Translations under genes and position numbers: made by a program
DNA from: Zavarzinella sp.
GTDB lineage: Bacteria; Planctomycetota; Planctomycetia; Gemmatales; Gemmataceae
NCBI GenBank assembly: GCA_041399155.1
Contig: JAWKTI010000006.1
Span: 186,001 to 250,000, forward strand
Direction of reading: 5' to 3'
DNA length: 64,000 nt
Shown here: positions 61,148-64,000 of the stretch, piece after piece
Position numbering within the stretch: position 1 is the first letter of the stretch
How the letters are laid out: every line of letters starts with the position of its first letter
Notes under the pieces: model-generated
Told to the model about the DNA's origin: nothing
The model's database searches: none
The model's input: only the letters and a program-made list of their open reading frames with translations

Positions 61148-61159
61148 TGATCTTTGACA
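61148..61159 (+). promoter_or_regulatory. boxA-like antitermination site
   Basis: TGATCTTTGACA, followed by ATTTGGATG, is close to boxA (TGCTCTTTAACA), the site bound by NusB/S10 in rRNA leaders. It is in the right place, between promoter and 16S. Confidence 0.65.
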
Positions 61160-61366
61160 ATTTGGATGTGTTACGAGTCATTTAAGAAACTGAATAAGGA
61201 TCTTGTGAGACTTTTAGGGTAACAGAGGAAGAGTGTTAGCTGGTTAGCTATCACGATTCTGATGAAATCTGTAAAAGATGAGTCAATGAATTGAGTGATG
61301 TCTAGCTGGCGAAATCAAGCTATTTCACGTTTTAAATCATGATGAAAGTCATGAAAAGATAAACAC

Positions 61367-62885
<1,519 letters not shown>

Positions 62886-63001
62886 AAAAGGATTTGATTC
62901 ATGACATTCAGTTGATGCTTTCACGAGCCTCTCTGCTGAATAGTCGACATGTACACTCTGGACTCTTTTACCCCGTACCATCCAAATTGCATTGATAAAT
63001 T

Positions 63002-63036
63002 AAACCCACTTGGATAAAACCAAGTGGGTTTTTTTA
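63002..63036 (+). terminator. Intrinsic terminator of the 16S transcript
   Basis: Stem AACCCACTTGG, loop ATAAAA, stem CCAAGTGGGTT, then seven T. It ends a transcript carrying only the 16S rRNA. Confidence 0.88.
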
Positions 63037-63140
63037 CGTACACGCACTTCAATTCTAACTGATCACTTACTCGCGGGATTCACTTCATCTATGCTCAACC
63101 GGATTCTTCCAGTCTGGAATCGATTGTTAGAATTGCTTAC

Positions 63141-63401
63141 ACGATCAAAAGAGTCAGCAACGGACAAAATACTTTGTTTGCGGCGGTTGCGTTTTTGTCT
63201 TCATCGCTCGCTGTGTGAGCAAGGGTTGATATTGAATGTGACCGCCACGACGCCAAGTCGCCAAGAAAACAAACGAATTGAAGCATGAGCGACGGAATTT
63301 TGCAATTATTTGCCTACCCGATCAAAAACGTTAGCGACGGACGAATTAATTTGTTTGCGGCGGTTGTGTTTTTGCCTTCATCGCCCGCAGCGTGAACAAG
63401 G
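63141..63401. repeat. Two-copy direct repeat of about 84 bp
   Basis: 63141-63224 and 63318-63401 share CGATCAAAA, TTGTTTGCGGCGGTTG and TCATCGC..GC..GTGA.CAAGG. No gene is supported in 63037-63473. Confidence 0.55.
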
Positions 63402-63473
63402 TATCGGGAGGGAAGGGTTTGGCCGCAAGACTCTACCGTGAACAGGGAAAATAGTTCCACCGTGGATTTGTTG

Positions 63474-64000
63474 TCATAAGGCGATCAGGGCACATTTTCC
63501 TGTGCTTTCTTCCACAATCACCATGAGGGTGTTATCAATTGTTGGTTGGTCTGACGCACCCGGTTTGCTGAACATCACCTGCCAGATTGAGGTATCGGGT
63601 GGGGAATTTGGAAGTAACTGGAGTAACTGCTTCCTGATCGCTGGATTCAAAATTGGTGCGGCTGTCAGCGTATCCTGAAATTCTTTTCCTTCTTTTTTCA
63701 GAAACTCCTGGGCAATCGAAATTATCTCTTCCTGCCGTTCATCGTCCATTTCCTGCAATTGTTCTACCACTTCGATGGCATCCATGAACGGCTGGTAGGC
63801 AGATTCGGGATTTAACCGCTTCACTGCTTCGATTGTGTAGTCCCACTCAGCGTCATCGGGGTCGGTAAACTGAATCATTAAAAGCACGTTGCTGCGTTCC
63901 TGTTCCGGTGCAAAAAATGATTCCCGATCAAGTGCAAAAAGTGCATTCTCAAACACCTGTAATAACGTTTTCTTCCGTTGCTGAAATGCTTCCGGCGGGT
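63474..64000 (-). CDS. Hypothetical protein, 5' end beyond window
   Basis: The minus-strand frame is open from the right edge to the stop at 63474, so about 175 C-terminal residues are visible (PPEAFQQRKKTLLQVFENAL at the edge). It is acidic and helical (AYQPFMDAIEVVEQLQEMDD, FLKKEGKEFQDTLTAAP) with a beta end (TSIWQVMFSKPG, TLMVIVEESTGKC). No family is recognised. The true start lies outside. Confidence 0.55.
   Translation of the reverse strand, partial: PPEAFQQRKKTLLQVFENALFALDRESFFAPEQERSNVLLMIQFTDPDDAEWDYTIEAVKRLNPESAYQPFMDAIEVVEQLQEMDDERQEEIISIAQEFLKKEGKEFQDTLTAAPILNPAIRKQLLQLLPNSPPDTSIWQVMFSKPGASDQPTIDNTLMVIVEESTGKCALIAL

Noticed and set aside
62886..63473. tRNA or 23S gene after 16S
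   Set aside because: No cloverleaf or 23S landmark; a strong terminator lies at 63002-63036.

Overview
The window looks like chromosomal DNA of a planctomycete, most likely of the Gemmata/Zavarzinella type (Gemmataceae). The evidence is the set of families that are abundant in Planctomycetes: DUF1501 with DUF1549/DUF1553 cytochrome proteins, two DUF1592/DUF1588/DUF1585 proteins (one with a DUF1552 partner), sulfatases, DUF1080, a DUF1559 pseudopilin, a TIGR03067 lipoprotein and a Ser/Thr kinase fused to an RDD membrane domain. It also holds a 16S rRNA gene standing alone with its own promoter and terminator, a known planctomycete trait. The genus is inference.

Layout. 0-5.1 kb: a sulfatase end facing a PSD1-DUF1501 pair across a large inverted repeat. 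5.2-6.4 kb: a complete IS630-type element with terminal inverted repeats. 6.4-11.5 kb: an AT-rich minus-strand graveyard of polymorphic-toxin tips: three copies of a truncated Hint module (two in a direct repeat of about 415 bp), a nuclease-like tip, an AHH nuclease tip and its degraded relative, interleaved with apparently intact immunity genes (SUKH, two Imm11-like, one unassigned). 12-34 kb: mostly housekeeping and planctomycete-specific genes (SWIM-like protein, kinase, prfA-prmC, HEAT-repeat lipoprotein, sulfatase, tRNA-dihydrouridine synthase, PARG-like protein, lipid kinase, paired membrane-anchored paralogues). 34.2-37.6 kb: a large DUF1592-type cytochrome protein without its usual DUF1552 partner.

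37.7-42.75 kb is the most interesting part: a run of nine minus-strand genes separated by imperfect palindromes with integron attC features (RYYYAAC and GTTRRRY-type end boxes, paired arms, one or two unpaired bases on one arm). No integron integrase lies in the window, so it is best described as an attC cluster lacking an integrase (CALIN). Several cassettes look like immunity or addiction genes (Imm7, SUFU-like, SUKH-like, a ParE/antitoxin pair). From the fourth gene cassette on, cassettes alternate with a repeated mini-cassette of about 139 bp that has no ORF and may carry a promoter.

43-60.8 kb returns to core genes: ung, a tandem universal stress protein, DUF1592-DUF1552, DUF1080, a PQQ-propeller/YkgJ operon, a DUF1559 pseudopilin, nadC and purQ. 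61-63 kb holds the 16S rRNA gene, and a partial gene runs off the right edge.

Several genes are interrupted by single events: a G-run frameshift in the kinase, an A-run frameshift in the DUF1552 gene, and in-frame TGA codons in the DUF1559 gene and a small anchored protein. These could be real decay or assembly errors.
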